Shown here piece by piece: positions 15,251 to 15,287 of a stretch of 15,287 nucleotides of DNA. Positions within the stretch are counted from its first letter, which is position 1; the number at the start of each line of letters is the position of its first letter. The notes beneath the pieces were generated by a model. That model was given only the letters and a program-made list of their open reading frames with translations, was not told the origin of the DNA and ran no database searches. The position numbers were made by a program, and so were the translations under genes. The stretch comes from an uncultured Bacteroidales bacterium (GTDB lineage: Bacteria; Bacteroidota; Bacteroidia; Bacteroidales; F082), in assembly GCA_946410535.1 (NCBI GenBank), contig CAMKAR010000012.1:1-15287 (forward strand), given 5' to 3'.

Positions 15251-15287
15251 ATGTACTTAACTGCAGAAAAGAAATCAGAGATTTTCA
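15251..15287 (+). CDS. rpsO: Ribosomal protein S15, N-terminal fragment (cut by the window end)
   Basis: Twelve complete codons read MYLTAEKKSEIF, which fits the start of Bacteroidetes ribosomal protein S15 (MYL-x2-EKK-x-EIF pattern, recalled from the family). S15 binds 16S rRNA in the small subunit. A strong -7 box 43 bp upstream and an A-rich stretch with AAGAAGAAAA before the ATG suit a highly expressed gene. The identification rests on only 12 residues. Confidence 0.7.
   Translation, partial: MYLTAEKKSEIF

Overview
The window most likely comes from a member of the Bacteroidales. The -7 boxes fit the Bacteroidetes TAnnTTTG form, start codons lack strong Shine-Dalgarno sequences, the first gene looks like a Bacteroidetes 'putative porin', and the last gene begins like a Bacteroidetes rpsO. 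Most coding sequence is moderately GC-rich, while intergenic DNA is AT-rich. All confident genes are on the + strand. The organism call is inference from these traits; no species marker is visible.

Layout. 1-143: a strong terminator of an upstream gene, then the leader of the first gene. 144-3836: an outer-membrane beta-barrel (putative porin) followed 12 nt later by an inner-membrane cation:proton antiporter, probably one transcript. 3837-6193: a regulatory unit. A Nudix-winged-helix regulator of the NrtR type is preceded by three operator-like inverted repeats (two perfect, one degenerate) whose start positions are exactly 53 bp apart. It is followed by a von Willebrand A protein fused to an A1S_2505-type macro-like domain. 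A GC-rich 15-bp tandem repeat and a terminator close the unit. 6194-6674: a gene-free stretch with a 120-bp imperfect inverted repeat that has promoter-like and terminator-like flanks.

6675-13482: a two-gene restriction/defence-like operon. The first gene encodes a PLD-nuclease-like plus SNF2 helicase protein; the second encodes an Eco57I-type adenine methyltransferase with its own target-recognition region. From motif IV through the recognition domain the methyltransferase gene is abruptly AT-rich (about 12469-13375), which suggests that the specificity part was exchanged by recombination.

13483-15287: a 23-bp tandem repeat array (six full copies) upstream of a promoter and a lone AAA_14/DUF4143 ATPase gene, then the promoter and first 12 codons of rpsO. 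A 36-bp sequence present just before the array recurs in the rpsO upstream region, so the ATPase unit is bracketed by direct repeats.

Two themes stand out. One is a probable self-regulated ADP-ribose/NAD-linked pair (Nudix regulator plus VWA-macro-like protein) with a phased operator array. The other is an accessory defence-type region with a mosaic specificity domain and an unexplained large hairpin directly upstream.
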